DNA of 13,565 nucleotides from Candidatus Bathyarchaeota archaeon (lineage in GTDB: Archaea; Thermoproteota; Bathyarchaeia; 40CM-2-53-6; RBG-13-38-9): NCBI GenBank assembly GCA_026394315.1, contig JAPKYM010000033.1, positions 1-13,565 on the forward strand, given 5' to 3'. Below, piece by piece: positions 1 to 7,572 of this stretch (positions are counted from its first letter, which is position 1; each line of letters opens with the position of its first letter). The position numbers and the translations under genes are program-made. The notes beneath the pieces are model-generated. The model saw only the letters and a program-made list of their open reading frames with translations. It made no database searches and had not been told where the DNA came from.

Positions 1-1
1 T

Positions 2-559
2 GATCCGAAAGCAGAGATCCTTCGACAACTCAAGCCAGACGTACTGATCGACGCGATCATGGCAAAAAGAAACACCGGGACGAAGATAGACGATGCGCCC
101 ATGACTATAGGTCTAGGGCCGGGTTTTCAAGTCGGAAAGGACGTTCACGCCGCTATAGAAACAAGCGAGGGACCAGAACTGGGCAAGCCATACTATCATG
201 GAAGTCCCAAACCATTCCATGGCACACCGTGCAGCATAAGCGGCAAGACCCACGAGAGGGTCATCTTGGCGCCGCATGACGGTGTACTGGAGGTTCTTGT
301 TCCAATCGGAGCGCACATCGAAGCAGGTCAGACGGTAGCCCGGGTTGACAAATCCGATGTCAGGGCTGGCGTCAGCGGCGTTCTTAGAGGAATTATGAGG
401 GACGGTCTCAGAGTAAGTAAGGACTGCAAACTTGGGGACATAGACCCGAGAGATCAAAGAGAGCGCTGCTTTATGATTGCCGAGCGATCTGCTATCATAG
501 GTGAAGGAGTTCTAGAAGCAATTAGAATGTTGAGGCAGAAAACCGAGCGTAGGACTTGA
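2..559 (+). CDS. yqeB: YqeB/EF2563-type molybdenum hydroxylase system protein (3' part, start off window)
   Basis: The reading frame is open to the left edge, so the methionine at 59 is internal. The residues before it (LKPDVLIDAIMAKRNTGT) fit the family, so the gene begins outside the window. The visible 185 residues hold the family signature GLGPGFQVGKDVHAAIET, then a glycine-rich stretch, then a lipoyl/biotinyl-like region (APHDGVLEV... IGAHIEAGQ... GVLRGIMRDGLRV), GDIDPR, and a C-terminal IGEGVLEAI. Proteins of this family are known from selenium-dependent molybdenum hydroxylase gene sets in clostridia and enterics; their biochemical role is not established. The stop TGA overlaps the TTG start of mocA, indicating cotranscription and a joint role in maturing a molybdenum hydroxylase encoded elsewhere. 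Whether selenium is involved here cannot be told from the window. Confidence 0.85.
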   Translation, partial: DPKAEILRQLKPDVLIDAIMAKRNTGTKIDDAPMTIGLGPGFQVGKDVHAAIETSEGPELGKPYYHGSPKPFHGTPCSISGKTHERVILAPHDGVLEVLVPIGAHIEAGQTVARVDKSDVRAGVSGVLRGIMRDGLRVSKDCKLGDIDPRDQRERCFMIAERSAIIGEGVLEAIRMLRQKTERRT

Positions 560-1191
560 CGAAGTTCAGGCCTGACCTGGGAGCAGATTTGATCTCTGCA
601 ATCCTGCTTGCAGCAGGACAATCAAAGAGAATGGGCAGAACCAAGCAACTTCTCAAATTCGGCAAGTCCACGATTGTGGAGGAGACCGTAAGAGAATTGC
701 TTGGGTCAAGTGTTGATGAACTTGTGGTTGTCTTGGGACATGATGCTGACAAGCTGAAGGCTTCAATTGACTCGGATAATAAAAGAATCAGATTTACAGT
801 CAACAAGGACTATCGCTCAGGGATAGGTTCTTCGATAAGGTGCGGCGTTTTATCTGCTAGCTCAGATTCAGTCGCCTTCTTGATAGCACTGGCGGATCAG
901 CCTCTTATAAAAAGCGGAATTATCGATCTGCTGATAAGGTCATACCGGTCGTCAGGTGTGGGAATCGTAGTGCCCACCTACAAGGGCGTAAACGGCCACC
1001 CTGTCATCATGGCGAAGAAGTATTACAACGAACTCATTGCGCTCCGTGGCGATGTTGGTGCAAGACAGCTGCTGAAGGATCACCAAGAGGATGCATTACT
1101 GGTAGAGGTCGACGCCCCAGAGATTCTTTTGGATATCGATCGAGAAGATGACTATGCCAGAATCAGGAACCGGCTGCCAAATTCTGCTTAG
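556..1191 (+). CDS. mocA: MocA-type molybdenum cofactor cytidylyltransferase
   Basis: This 211-residue protein is a MobA-like nucleotidyltransferase. It carries the N-terminal nucleotide-binding signature LLAAGQSKRMGRTKQLL (residues 17-33), the metal-binding ADQP motif (113-116), GHPVIM (147-152) and GDVGARQLL (165-173). This set is typical of MocA, which transfers CMP from CTP to molybdopterin-Mo to make the cytosine dinucleotide cofactor of xanthine dehydrogenase-family hydroxylases. The start is TTG, sharing four bases (TTGA) with the stop of the upstream yqeB-like gene, so translational coupling is likely. The length fits the family (about 190-210). MobA (GTP-using) is the main alternative, but the LAAGxSxRMG... 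and GHPV...GDxGAR forms favour MocA. It ends 54 bases from the convergent hycI-like gene. Confidence 0.88.
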   Translation: MTKFRPDLGADLISAILLAAGQSKRMGRTKQLLKFGKSTIVEETVRELLGSSVDELVVVLGHDADKLKASIDSDNKRIRFTVNKDYRSGIGSSIRCGVLSASSDSVAFLIALADQPLIKSGIIDLLIRSYRSSGVGIVVPTYKGVNGHPVIMAKKYYNELIALRGDVGARQLLKDHQEDALLVEVDAPEILLDIDREDDYARIRNRLPNSA

Positions 1192-1245
1192 GATTGGAAT
1201 TTCTTCAGAATGTTATGAGACATCATAATTGGATGCTGCAGCGAA

Positions 1246-1725
1246 TTACTTCAACAGATTCCTAATGAGACTGCATAGCCAATCGATTGTTTCTTGTACC
1301 TCCGGTGAGAGAGTGCCTCCGAAGTCTATTGTTTTTGGTTGGATCGCGAGAAGGGCTACATCAGCGTCAATCCGGTTCTTCAGGTAGTCCGCAAAGACGC
1401 TTAGTGGCAACGCGTGTGTCGATAGGCTGAGGCCTGAGATTTCCTCAGGCGGGACCAATCTCGTTGCTCCAGGGTTTGAAGCGATATCTGCAGCGTCAAC
1501 TATCAGGACATGGGATGGCCGGAACTTTACGATAGGCCCAAGGTAGGTCTCTGGGACTGTGCCGCAGTCGACAGTCAGGACGTTCTTGGGCAGTGTCCCC
1601 AGTCGCCTGATGACTTCCACGCCCAAACCATCATCAGTTTTTAGGATATTACCAACACCTGCGACCACCAAGCGACGGTATCCGTGCAACCATCTACTCA
1701 ATGCGGCAGCCAAGTTCCCGCTCAT
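1246..1725 (-). CDS. hycI: HycI-type [NiFe] hydrogenase maturation endopeptidase
   Basis: Small peptidase of the M52 (HycI/HybD) family, about 159 residues from the ATG at 1725; a GTG at 1740 would add five residues and neither start has a strong ribosome binding site. Signature elements: VVAGVGNILKTDDGLGVEV (residues 20-38), DCGTVPETYLGPI (53-65), VLIVDAAD (73-80) and STHALPLS (102-109). By family knowledge the nickel-sensing ligands correspond to Asp32, Asp77 and His104, all present. Such enzymes clip the C-terminal tail from a hydrogenase large subunit after nickel is inserted. The gene lies directly downstream, on the same strand, of the complex I-like operon whose D subunit has intact nickel motifs and a HycE-like tail, so that subunit is the probable substrate. 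The 105-120 base gap with a possible terminator leaves open whether it shares the operon transcript. Confidence 0.9.
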   Translation of the reverse strand: MSGNLAAALSRWLHGYRRLVVAGVGNILKTDDGLGVEVIRRLGTLPKNVLTVDCGTVPETYLGPIVKFRPSHVLIVDAADIASNPGATRLVPPEEISGLSLSTHALPLSVFADYLKNRIDADVALLAIQPKTIDFGGTLSPEVQETIDWLCSLIRNLLK

Positions 1726-1800
1726 TTTCGATATGACCACACGGGACTTTGGCTGAGCATATGTGTGAACCTCTCGGGACGAGCCTCATGAGAACGAGCT

Positions 1801-1838
1801 AAAAAAGATTCTTGCCGGTCGGGCCTAGCGCGCGCTAG
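1801..1838 (-). terminator. Palindrome plus T-run after nuoN, candidate terminator
   Basis: On the minus strand, seven bases after the nuoN stop, lies a perfect 14-bp palindrome CTAGCGCGCGCTAG (1838-1825), followed about 18 bases later by a T6 run (1806-1801). Archaeal termination relies mainly on the T-run. This would end or attenuate the hydrogenase operon before hycI. The distance between hairpin and T-run is longer than in a standard intrinsic terminator, so the call is tentative. Confidence 0.45.
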
Positions 1839-1844
1839 ACTTCT

Positions 1845-3350
1845 CTACCCTACCACTGACTTCACGTAAACGTCGAGATTGAAGGCTGCCTGCGCTGCTT
1901 TGTTGGCGAGATCGACGAAAGGCCCTGGGTAGACCCCCACTATTATGCACATGATAGCCAAGATTACCATTGGAAAGAGCATTGACATTGGGGCTTCCTT
2001 GGCTTTTGAAGCGAGACTTGACGGTTCTTTTAGAATGAGTATCTGGACAAGGCGTAGGTAGTAGGCTACGGAGAATAGTATGTTCATTATCATTATTGCG
2101 GATAGCCAGTACCATGTACCGTTGCCAGCGCCGTTCTGTATTCCGGCTAGGAGTATCATGAATTCGCTTTGAAAACCGTTGAGAGGAGGTACGCCGGCCA
2201 GTGCTAACGCTCCAATGATGAAGACTAGGCCCGTGATCTTCATCTTTCTGCCAATTCCCGCCAAATCATCCAGGTTTCTGCTCTCAATAGCGAGAAGGAA
2301 CGCGCCTGAGCAGAGGAAGAGGAGTGCTTTGCTCATTGCGTGATTCATAACATGAAACAGGCCACCGGTCAAGCCGTAAATGGTTGCTGCTGAGAGGCCA
2401 AACAAGATGTATCCTATATGGCCGATACTGCTGAATGCTAGTAACCGTTTGAGGTCAGACTGTAGAAGAGCCATGAGGTTGCCGACAGTCATTGTAAGCA
2501 CGGCGAGTATTGCTAGAGCAAATTGCCAATGGTAGGCGTCGGGTGCAAATACCAGGATCATTATACGGACAAGCCCGTAAACGCCAGTTTTTATTACAAC
2601 ACCAGAAAGCATGGCACTTATTGAACTTGGGGCTGCTGGGTGAGCATCAGGTAGCCAACTATGGAAAGGCACAATTGCCGCTTTGACGCCCAACCCTGTA
2701 ACTATCATCGCCATCGCAAGCACTGACCAAGGAGACGCACTAGTTGAGAGGGTGGTGCTAAGATAGGCGAAATTGAGTGAGCCCGTCATGCCATAGAGTA
2801 TCGACATTGCGAAAAGCACTGTTGCGCTTCCAGCAGAGCTCATGACGAAGTACTTGAATCCAGCTTCTATGGGCTCCCACTTCTCCTTTCTGAAAGCAAC
2901 CAGTACGTATGAGGTTATGCACATCAACTCCCAAAACAGGAAGAATGTGAAGAAGTCCCCAGCGAAGGCAACGCCAACCATCCCTGATACCATTAGCAGT
3001 AGAAGTGTGTAGTATTCAGCGTGCCCGCTGTCATGTTCCATGTATCTAACGGAATAAATGGCCGTAAGTAGCCCTATGAAGAGGAATATCCCCGCCATGA
3101 AAACCCCCAGCATATCTATTTTGAGCATTGCCACACCGCGAAGTTGTTGTCCGGCCCAATAGTAGGTGATTATCCTCCCGACGGAAACTTCCTGGTAAAG
3201 GAAATATAGTGAGATTATCGAGAAGATGAACCCGATTACGCTCCATGTGTCGGCTAGTTTCTCCACTCTAAGCTTAGTGCCTGCAAGATAGGCAATCGGA
3301 GTGGTTACTGCAAACAGAACCAGAATATCTATTGGCCATGTTAGGATCAT
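1845..3350 (-). CDS. nuoN: Antiporter-like membrane subunit in the NuoN position
   Basis: A 501-residue polytopic membrane protein of the proton-conducting (Nuo/Mrp antiporter) family and last gene of the packed operon. Visible key sites: LFWELM with Glu141 (TM5), VKAAIVPFHSWLPDAHPAAP with Lys223 (TM7), VVIKTGVYG with Lys254 (TM8), and GVPPLNGFQSEFMIL with Glu396 (TM12). Complex I NuoN normally has a lysine in TM12, whereas this protein has the glutamate form usual in NuoM, MrpD and the HyfB/MbhH-type hydrogenase subunits. The subunit therefore occupies the NuoN slot but looks more like a hydrogenase/Mrp antiporter subunit. It starts with ATG three bases after the nuoM stop. Role: one of three ion-translocation modules in the membrane arm. 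Confidence 0.88.
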   Translation of the reverse strand: MILTWPIDILVLFAVTTPIAYLAGTKLRVEKLADTWSVIGFIFSIISLYFLYQEVSVGRIITYYWAGQQLRGVAMLKIDMLGVFMAGIFLFIGLLTAIYSVRYMEHDSGHAEYYTLLLLMVSGMVGVAFAGDFFTFFLFWELMCITSYVLVAFRKEKWEPIEAGFKYFVMSSAGSATVLFAMSILYGMTGSLNFAYLSTTLSTSASPWSVLAMAMIVTGLGVKAAIVPFHSWLPDAHPAAPSSISAMLSGVVIKTGVYGLVRIMILVFAPDAYHWQFALAILAVLTMTVGNLMALLQSDLKRLLAFSSIGHIGYILFGLSAATIYGLTGGLFHVMNHAMSKALLFLCSGAFLLAIESRNLDDLAGIGRKMKITGLVFIIGALALAGVPPLNGFQSEFMILLAGIQNGAGNGTWYWLSAIMIMNILFSVAYYLRLVQILILKEPSSLASKAKEAPMSMLFPMVILAIMCIIVGVYPGPFVDLANKAAQAAFNLDVYVKSVVG

Positions 3351-3353
3351 TTC

Positions 3354-4838
3354 TCAAGCCCCCGCAATAATCTTGGCTACGGCCTCCGCTGCCGGGTATA
3401 CGATTTGTAGTGGTGCAAAGGCAAATATCCCGAAGGCAACCGTGAGGAATGTCAATATTGACATCGGTAGAAGCATACTTAATGGGGCCTCTTTTGTGTT
3501 GGTCAGAGTCTCGGGGCACTCTCCGAAGAATACAAGTTTTACCATTCTAAGATAGTAACCTGCAGTCACTATCGTCGCTGCAATAGCAAGTGCCGCAAGA
3601 ATCGTGTAGCCCGCCTTGAATCCTCCCGCGAAGATCATCCACTCGCTGGCGAATCCGCCGAAAGGTGGGGTTCCCGCTATGGACAGCCCGCCGCACAAGG
3701 TGGCTATGGCGGTAATGGGCATTTTCTCAGCTAGACCTCCTAGCTTGGTTATGTCCCGGATTCCGGTGGAGTATATTATCGCCCCTGCACTCATGAAGAG
3801 GAGTGACTTTGCAACGCCGTGAGTTATTACATTGAATAGCCCTCCGCTGAGGCCGAGGGTCGTCAGGCTCATTATGCCGAAGAGTATGTAGCCAACTTGA
3901 CTCACACTGCTGTACGCCAGCATTCGTTTGATGTCCGTCTGTGCGAAAGCCATTAGTCCACCCCAAAGCATCGCTGCAACTGCAAGGACGCTGAGAGCAT
4001 AGGCTACCTTGACTAACTCTGAGGGAAAGAGGGTTAAGGTCATCCGGATTATTGCATAAGCCCCGGTTTTGATCATCACGCCACTAAGCAGTACACTTAT
4101 CGGCGTGGGAGCTTCCGCATGGGCGTCCGGAAGCCAAGTATGCAACGGAAAAACAGCAAATTTCACCGCGAATCCAATGAACATTAGAGTCATTATCACT
4201 CTTAGAGTCCCAGCAGCAACTTCACTTAATTTTTGGGGCAAATCAATCAGATTGAAAGTCCCGGTGACTGAGTAAGTCAGCAGTATCCCGAATATGAGAC
4301 AAGCTGCACCTGCATGCGTGAACATGAAGTACTTGAAACCCACTATCCTCGGCCTTCCAGTTCCCCAGTAAGCTATCAGGAAATAGGATGGGATCAACAT
4401 GAGTTCCCAGAACAGATAGAACAGTATCAAATTAGCAGATAGAACAACCCCGATCATCCCTGCTACAAACATCAACAAGGCACTGAAGTACATCTCTTGG
4501 TTGTGTTCATGACCCATGTACGCTATCGAGTAGATTGCCGCCAACATCGAGATGCCTGAGATAAGGACCGAGATAGCCAAACTGAGATAGTCTTGCATGA
4601 AGATTACGTCAAGCTTGAATAGTCCTATCCAAACACCATAGTTCTCAATCAGCCTACGTCCTGTTGACACGGTCCCCCAAGAGAACGCGAGCAAGCCTGT
4701 TGATATCGCAAGGGCAGCAGCCGCGAGCAGGCCATTCCCAACTCTACCAATTCTTTTTCCAGCTACGAAGCACAACGGAGCCGTTCCCATCGGCACAAGG
4801 ATTGCCAGCAGCATGTCAAGACCAGTAATTCCTGCCAA
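3354..4838 (-). CDS. nuoM: Antiporter-like membrane subunit NuoM
   Basis: A 494-residue polytopic protein of the NuoM/MrpD family. It shows LFWELMLIPSY with Glu145, FAVKFAVFPLHTWLPDAHAEAP with Lys226, VMIKTGAYA with Lys257, and GTPPFGGFASEWMIF with Glu399. These match the charged residues of E. coli NuoM (Glu144, Lys234, Lys265, Glu407) that line the ion path. The start is TTG at 4838, supported by GGTGAT (minus strand, 4849-4844) five bases upstream; the first in-frame ATG (4814) would cut into the first membrane helix. It lies six bases from the nuoL stop. Expected to pump ions in the membrane arm. Confidence 0.92.
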   Translation of the reverse strand: MAGITGLDMLLAILVPMGTAPLCFVAGKRIGRVGNGLLAAAALAISTGLLAFSWGTVSTGRRLIENYGVWIGLFKLDVIFMQDYLSLAISVLISGISMLAAIYSIAYMGHEHNQEMYFSALLMFVAGMIGVVLSANLILFYLFWELMLIPSYFLIAYWGTGRPRIVGFKYFMFTHAGAACLIFGILLTYSVTGTFNLIDLPQKLSEVAAGTLRVIMTLMFIGFAVKFAVFPLHTWLPDAHAEAPTPISVLLSGVMIKTGAYAIIRMTLTLFPSELVKVAYALSVLAVAAMLWGGLMAFAQTDIKRMLAYSSVSQVGYILFGIMSLTTLGLSGGLFNVITHGVAKSLLFMSAGAIIYSTGIRDITKLGGLAEKMPITAIATLCGGLSIAGTPPFGGFASEWMIFAGGFKAGYTILAALAIAATIVTAGYYLRMVKLVFFGECPETLTNTKEAPLSMLLPMSILTFLTVAFGIFAFAPLQIVYPAAEAVAKIIAGA

Positions 4839-4843
4839 GTCAT

Positions 4844-4849
4844 ATCACC
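4844..4849 (-). promoter_or_regulatory. Ribosome binding site that sets the nuoM TTG start
   Basis: GGTGAT on the minus strand, overlapping the nuoL stop codon and five bases before TTG. It matches the archaeal anti-Shine-Dalgarno core (GGAGGTGATC). Confidence 0.6.
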
Positions 4850-6707
4850 ATCCAATCAAGACCATCGCGATTATGAAGAATCCTACCAAGCCAAACAAGA
4901 GCGCCGACATGTTGTAGCTCAGGACTCCAGTGTGGGAAGGCCGGAAGCTTTGACTTAATCGCTGGGCTCCGTCGGAGACTACATAATTCAAACGGTCAAT
5001 TATCCCGTTTTCTATGGCACCGTAGATCCAACTGCAAAGTCTCGGGAATGCCCCGAGGAAAACGGCATAATATATTCTGTCGAAATAGTAACCTTCTGAG
5101 AGTAGCTTATGTATTGGACTTAAGGGACCCGCCGTGAAGCGAAGCGGAGAAACGCTCTTTCTGAAGTAGACCAAATAGGCTAGAATTGCGCCCAGCAATA
5201 GAGCCGTTAGCGATAGGCCCATGGGGATCAGTTGCAGCCCAATTTCGTGTTCGATTCCCAAGTATCTTAAGAAAGGCTTTTCTAGGAATCCGGAAACGGC
5301 TGCTGCTATTGCCAAAATGACTAGTGGAACGGTCATTAAATATGGAGACTCGTGCAGGTGGTGACTTTCCTTATGCTCCGAGGTTTTTCCGAAGAAAACC
5401 AAGTAGAGCCATCTGAAGCTGTATGCGGCTGTGCAGAGGCTTGTAAGGAAGACAAGAACAAGCGGGATGTACAAATGCTGTTCAAAAACAGCCGCCACGA
5501 TCAGATCTTTGCTCCAGAAACCATTGAAAGGGGGAACTCCTGAGAGCGACAGTATTCCGACCAAGCTCGTAACGAATGTTATCGGCATATACCTTCTCAA
5601 CCCGCCCATTTCTCTCATGTCAGTTGTCCCCACTGCGAGCATTACTGAACCAGCGCACAGAAAGAGAAGGGCTTTGAACAGTGCGTGACTCATAACATGG
5701 AATTGGCTTGCGAACCATCCAGTCTCAGACCCAATTCCTAGCGCTGTGATCATAAGACCAAGTTGACTGATTGTGGAATATGCAAGGACCCGTTTTATGT
5801 CCACGGCGACTATCGCCATTGTCGCGGTCAGAAGGGCGGTTATAGCGCCAATATAGACTACTGTTGTCAACCACTCATGCATTCCTACGAACAAGGTGAA
5901 GGTCCTGGCCGTTAGGTACACTCCTGCTTTGACCATTGTGGCAGCGTGGATAAGGGCACTAACAGTTGTCGGCCCCTCCATCGCGTCAGGAAGCCAGATC
6001 TGTAATGGAAACTGAGCCGACTTGCCTATGGCGCCGCCGAAGATCAATATTGATGCTGGCACCATCATAGACATGGCTACACGGCCGGCCTCCACAGCCG
6101 CCTTCGAATCCAGAAAACTGAAGGACCCTGTCTGACTAAAGAGTACAAGAATTCCTACAAGCATCATTATGTCCCCGGCTTTCGTCACGATGAATGCTTT
6201 GATCCCTGCTCTGGAGGCGCTCTCTTTCTTGTACCAGAAACCTATCAAAGCGTAGGAGCAGAGGCCGACTATCTCCCAGAACATGAATAGTTGGAGAAAA
6301 TTGTCAGCCATCACAAGACCATTCATGCCACCAATGAAAAAGAGGATGAAGAAGTAGTACCTGTTCAAGCCTTTTTCGTGAGCCATGTAACCGAGCGAGT
6401 ACAGAACTATCAGCGAGCCAATGCAAGAAGCGACATTAGACATGAAGACGCTGAGTGGATCTTGTAAGACACCCGCCTTCAAACCAATTTGCGGAATCCA
6501 AGGAAAAACCAGATCTTTAGCCTCGCCGTGAATGCCAAGTACTTGCGGGATCATCGATACGGCGTAGGCGGCGCCCACGAAAGCCACTAAAACAGCAAAC
6601 CAATTCCTCAGTTTTCCATTTACCGCACCGATTACTGGCACCAGAATTGCACCCACAAGGGGGATTACCCAGACAAGCAGAGGTGCGTACTCATCATAGG
6701 GAAGCAT
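4845..6707 (-). CDS. nuoL: Antiporter-like membrane subunit NuoL
   Basis: A 620-residue NuoL with the family's full length, including the extra C-terminal membrane segments and amphipathic stretch after about residue 510. Charged sites match NuoL: FWEIVGLCSY with Glu145, AGDI with Asp179, IGKSAQFPLQIWLPDAMEGP with Lys229, the TM8 IHAATMVKAG with His254 and Lys260, HVMSHALFK, and VPPFNGFWSKDLI with Lys400 in TM12. Unlike the N subunit, it keeps the canonical lysine in TM12. The start is ATG at 6707 with a purine-rich GGTGGT site in the nuoK 3' end. It should be the distal ion-pumping subunit that braces the membrane arm. It is longer and more NuoL-like than the single antiporter subunit of Ech hydrogenases. 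Confidence 0.94.
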   Translation of the reverse strand: MLPYDEYAPLLVWVIPLVGAILVPVIGAVNGKLRNWFAVLVAFVGAAYAVSMIPQVLGIHGEAKDLVFPWIPQIGLKAGVLQDPLSVFMSNVASCIGSLIVLYSLGYMAHEKGLNRYYFFILFFIGGMNGLVMADNFLQLFMFWEIVGLCSYALIGFWYKKESASRAGIKAFIVTKAGDIMMLVGILVLFSQTGSFSFLDSKAAVEAGRVAMSMMVPASILIFGGAIGKSAQFPLQIWLPDAMEGPTTVSALIHAATMVKAGVYLTARTFTLFVGMHEWLTTVVYIGAITALLTATMAIVAVDIKRVLAYSTISQLGLMITALGIGSETGWFASQFHVMSHALFKALLFLCAGSVMLAVGTTDMREMGGLRRYMPITFVTSLVGILSLSGVPPFNGFWSKDLIVAAVFEQHLYIPLVLVFLTSLCTAAYSFRWLYLVFFGKTSEHKESHHLHESPYLMTVPLVILAIAAAVSGFLEKPFLRYLGIEHEIGLQLIPMGLSLTALLLGAILAYLVYFRKSVSPLRFTAGPLSPIHKLLSEGYYFDRIYYAVFLGAFPRLCSWIYGAIENGIIDRLNYVVSDGAQRLSQSFRPSHTGVLSYNMSALLFGLVGFFIIAMVLIGW

Positions 6708-6713
6708 CTGTTC

Positions 6714-7028
6714 TTACCACCTTAACCTCTTTAGTTCTCTAACGTCCAGCGTCTTGTAGTGCCTGTACGCGTGAACTGCGATTGTCAAAGCAACAGCCAC
6801 AACACATGCACCGATTACTATTGACATTATGGCAAATGTATGACCTAGGGGGTCTACCTCTCCAGGTTTTCCATACGCTGATAGTGCGATGAAGTTCAGA
6901 TTTGCTGCACTCGTAAGAATTTCTATTCCGATTATCAGTTTTATCATGTTACGTTTTACAGCCAGGCAATACATTCCTACAACGAAGAGTACAAATGAAG
7001 TTGTTAGATAGTATGCAACAGGAATCAT
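6714..7028 (-). CDS. nuoK: NuoK/MrpC-type small membrane subunit
   Basis: A 104-residue protein with three predicted membrane helices. Glu36 in IIGIEILTSAANLNF matches the conserved TM2 glutamate of E. coli NuoK (Glu36). The second conserved glutamate (Glu72 in TM3) is absent: the TM3 stretch AIMSIVIGACVVAVAL carries glycine/alanine there and follows a DPL loop, a form typical of MrpC/MnhC and MbhG. So the subunit is NuoK by position and MrpC-like in TM3. The start is ATG two bases after the nuoJ2 stop. Confidence 0.88.
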   Translation of the reverse strand: MIPVAYYLTTSFVLFVVGMYCLAVKRNMIKLIIGIEILTSAANLNFIALSAYGKPGEVDPLGHTFAIMSIVIGACVVAVALTIAVHAYRHYKTLDVRELKRLRW

Positions 7029-7030
7029 GT

Positions 7031-7318
7031 TTAGTATTCCTCCTTCCCAGGTCGTAACATCGCGATGCAGCCAGCAGCAGCTCCGAAAACCAAGGCGGCT
7101 TGAACGATAAGATCCAGAGTTCTATTAACCCAGAGGTATCTGGATGTTGATTGGCCTACATTTGAGGTGACCTCAACCAATTCAGAGCTGAATCGTGAAA
7201 ACGTGTTGAGTTCAAACAAATTCCTGGGTACCACCCATAAGAAGGCTATCAAGAGTAAGATCGATACCACCAATCCACAGAAACTGATCTTGTCTTTGTA
7301 TCCTTCCTTGATGGCCAA
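7031..7318 (-). CDS. nuoJ2: NuoJ second-half / MbhE-like small membrane subunit (J2)
   Basis: A 95-residue protein with two predicted membrane helices (about residues 11-31 and 65-88) separated by a polar loop of about 35 residues. I place the start at TTG 7318 because a strong AGGAGG (7332-7327, inside the last codons of J1) lies eight bases upstream; the longer open frame up to 7576 is J1 read in another frame. Position between J1 and K suggests the C-terminal half of NuoJ. However, the stretch WVNRTLDLIVQAALVFGAAAG followed by CIAMLR resembles MbhE/MrpA-C-terminal subunits (R-LD---E/Q--LVF-AA) more than canonical NuoJ. The identity is thus position-based, with a modest sequence hint toward Mrp-type hydrogenases. 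Confidence 0.7.
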   Translation of the reverse strand: MAIKEGYKDKISFCGLVVSILLLIAFLWVVPRNLFELNTFSRFSSELVEVTSNVGQSTSRYLWVNRTLDLIVQAALVFGAAAGCIAMLRPGKEEY

Positions 7319-7320
7319 AT

Positions 7321-7560
7321 CTACTTCCTCCTTGTCAACATAACTGCTGCAACGAAGAGAACTACCACGGCACCTGCATAGACAAGAATCTGGAACACGG
7401 CTACGTAGGGAGCGTTGAGAATCCAGAAGAGAGCTCCGAGCGAAATTGCCATAGCCGCCAAGGATAGGACGGTGTGAAGGAGATCTTTGAGTTCTACGGT
7501 CAGGATCGCGAAAATGCACGAGGCGATCATGAGACTGAGTTGGACAATTTCTTCTAGCAT
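7321..7560 (-). CDS. nuoJ1: NuoJ N-terminal-type membrane subunit (J1)
   Basis: A 79-residue protein with three predicted helices. The C-terminal helix FQILVYAGAVVVLFVAAVML is the NuoJ TM3 signature (the helix with the pi-bulge in complex I). The gene stops after MLTRRK, where canonical NuoJ (about 160-200 residues) goes on. The rest may be supplied by the next gene, which has its own ribosome binding site, so nuoJ is split as in some other archaeal complex I operons. The start is ATG 7560, with GGGGA upstream in the gap after nuoI. MbhD is a distant alternative. Confidence 0.85.
   Translation of the reverse strand: MLEEIVQLSLMIASCIFAILTVELKDLLHTVLSLAAMAISLGALFWILNAPYVAVFQILVYAGAVVVLFVAAVMLTRRK
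7327..7332 (-). promoter_or_regulatory. Ribosome binding site for nuoJ2
   Basis: AGGAGG on the minus strand, eight bases before TTG 7318 and inside the final J1 codons. It argues that the nuoJ split is real and not a sequencing frameshift. Confidence 0.7.
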
Positions 7561-7572
7561 GAAGACTCCCCT

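Noticed and set aside
113..457. A minus-strand frame opposite the yqeB-like gene
   Set aside because: The plus-strand frame carries clear family motifs; this one is its shadow.
7318..7330. nuoJ1/nuoJ2 as one gene broken by a sequencing frameshift
   Set aside because: J1 ends cleanly and J2 has its own strong ribosome binding site at the right distance; split J subunits are known. Read data could still overturn this.
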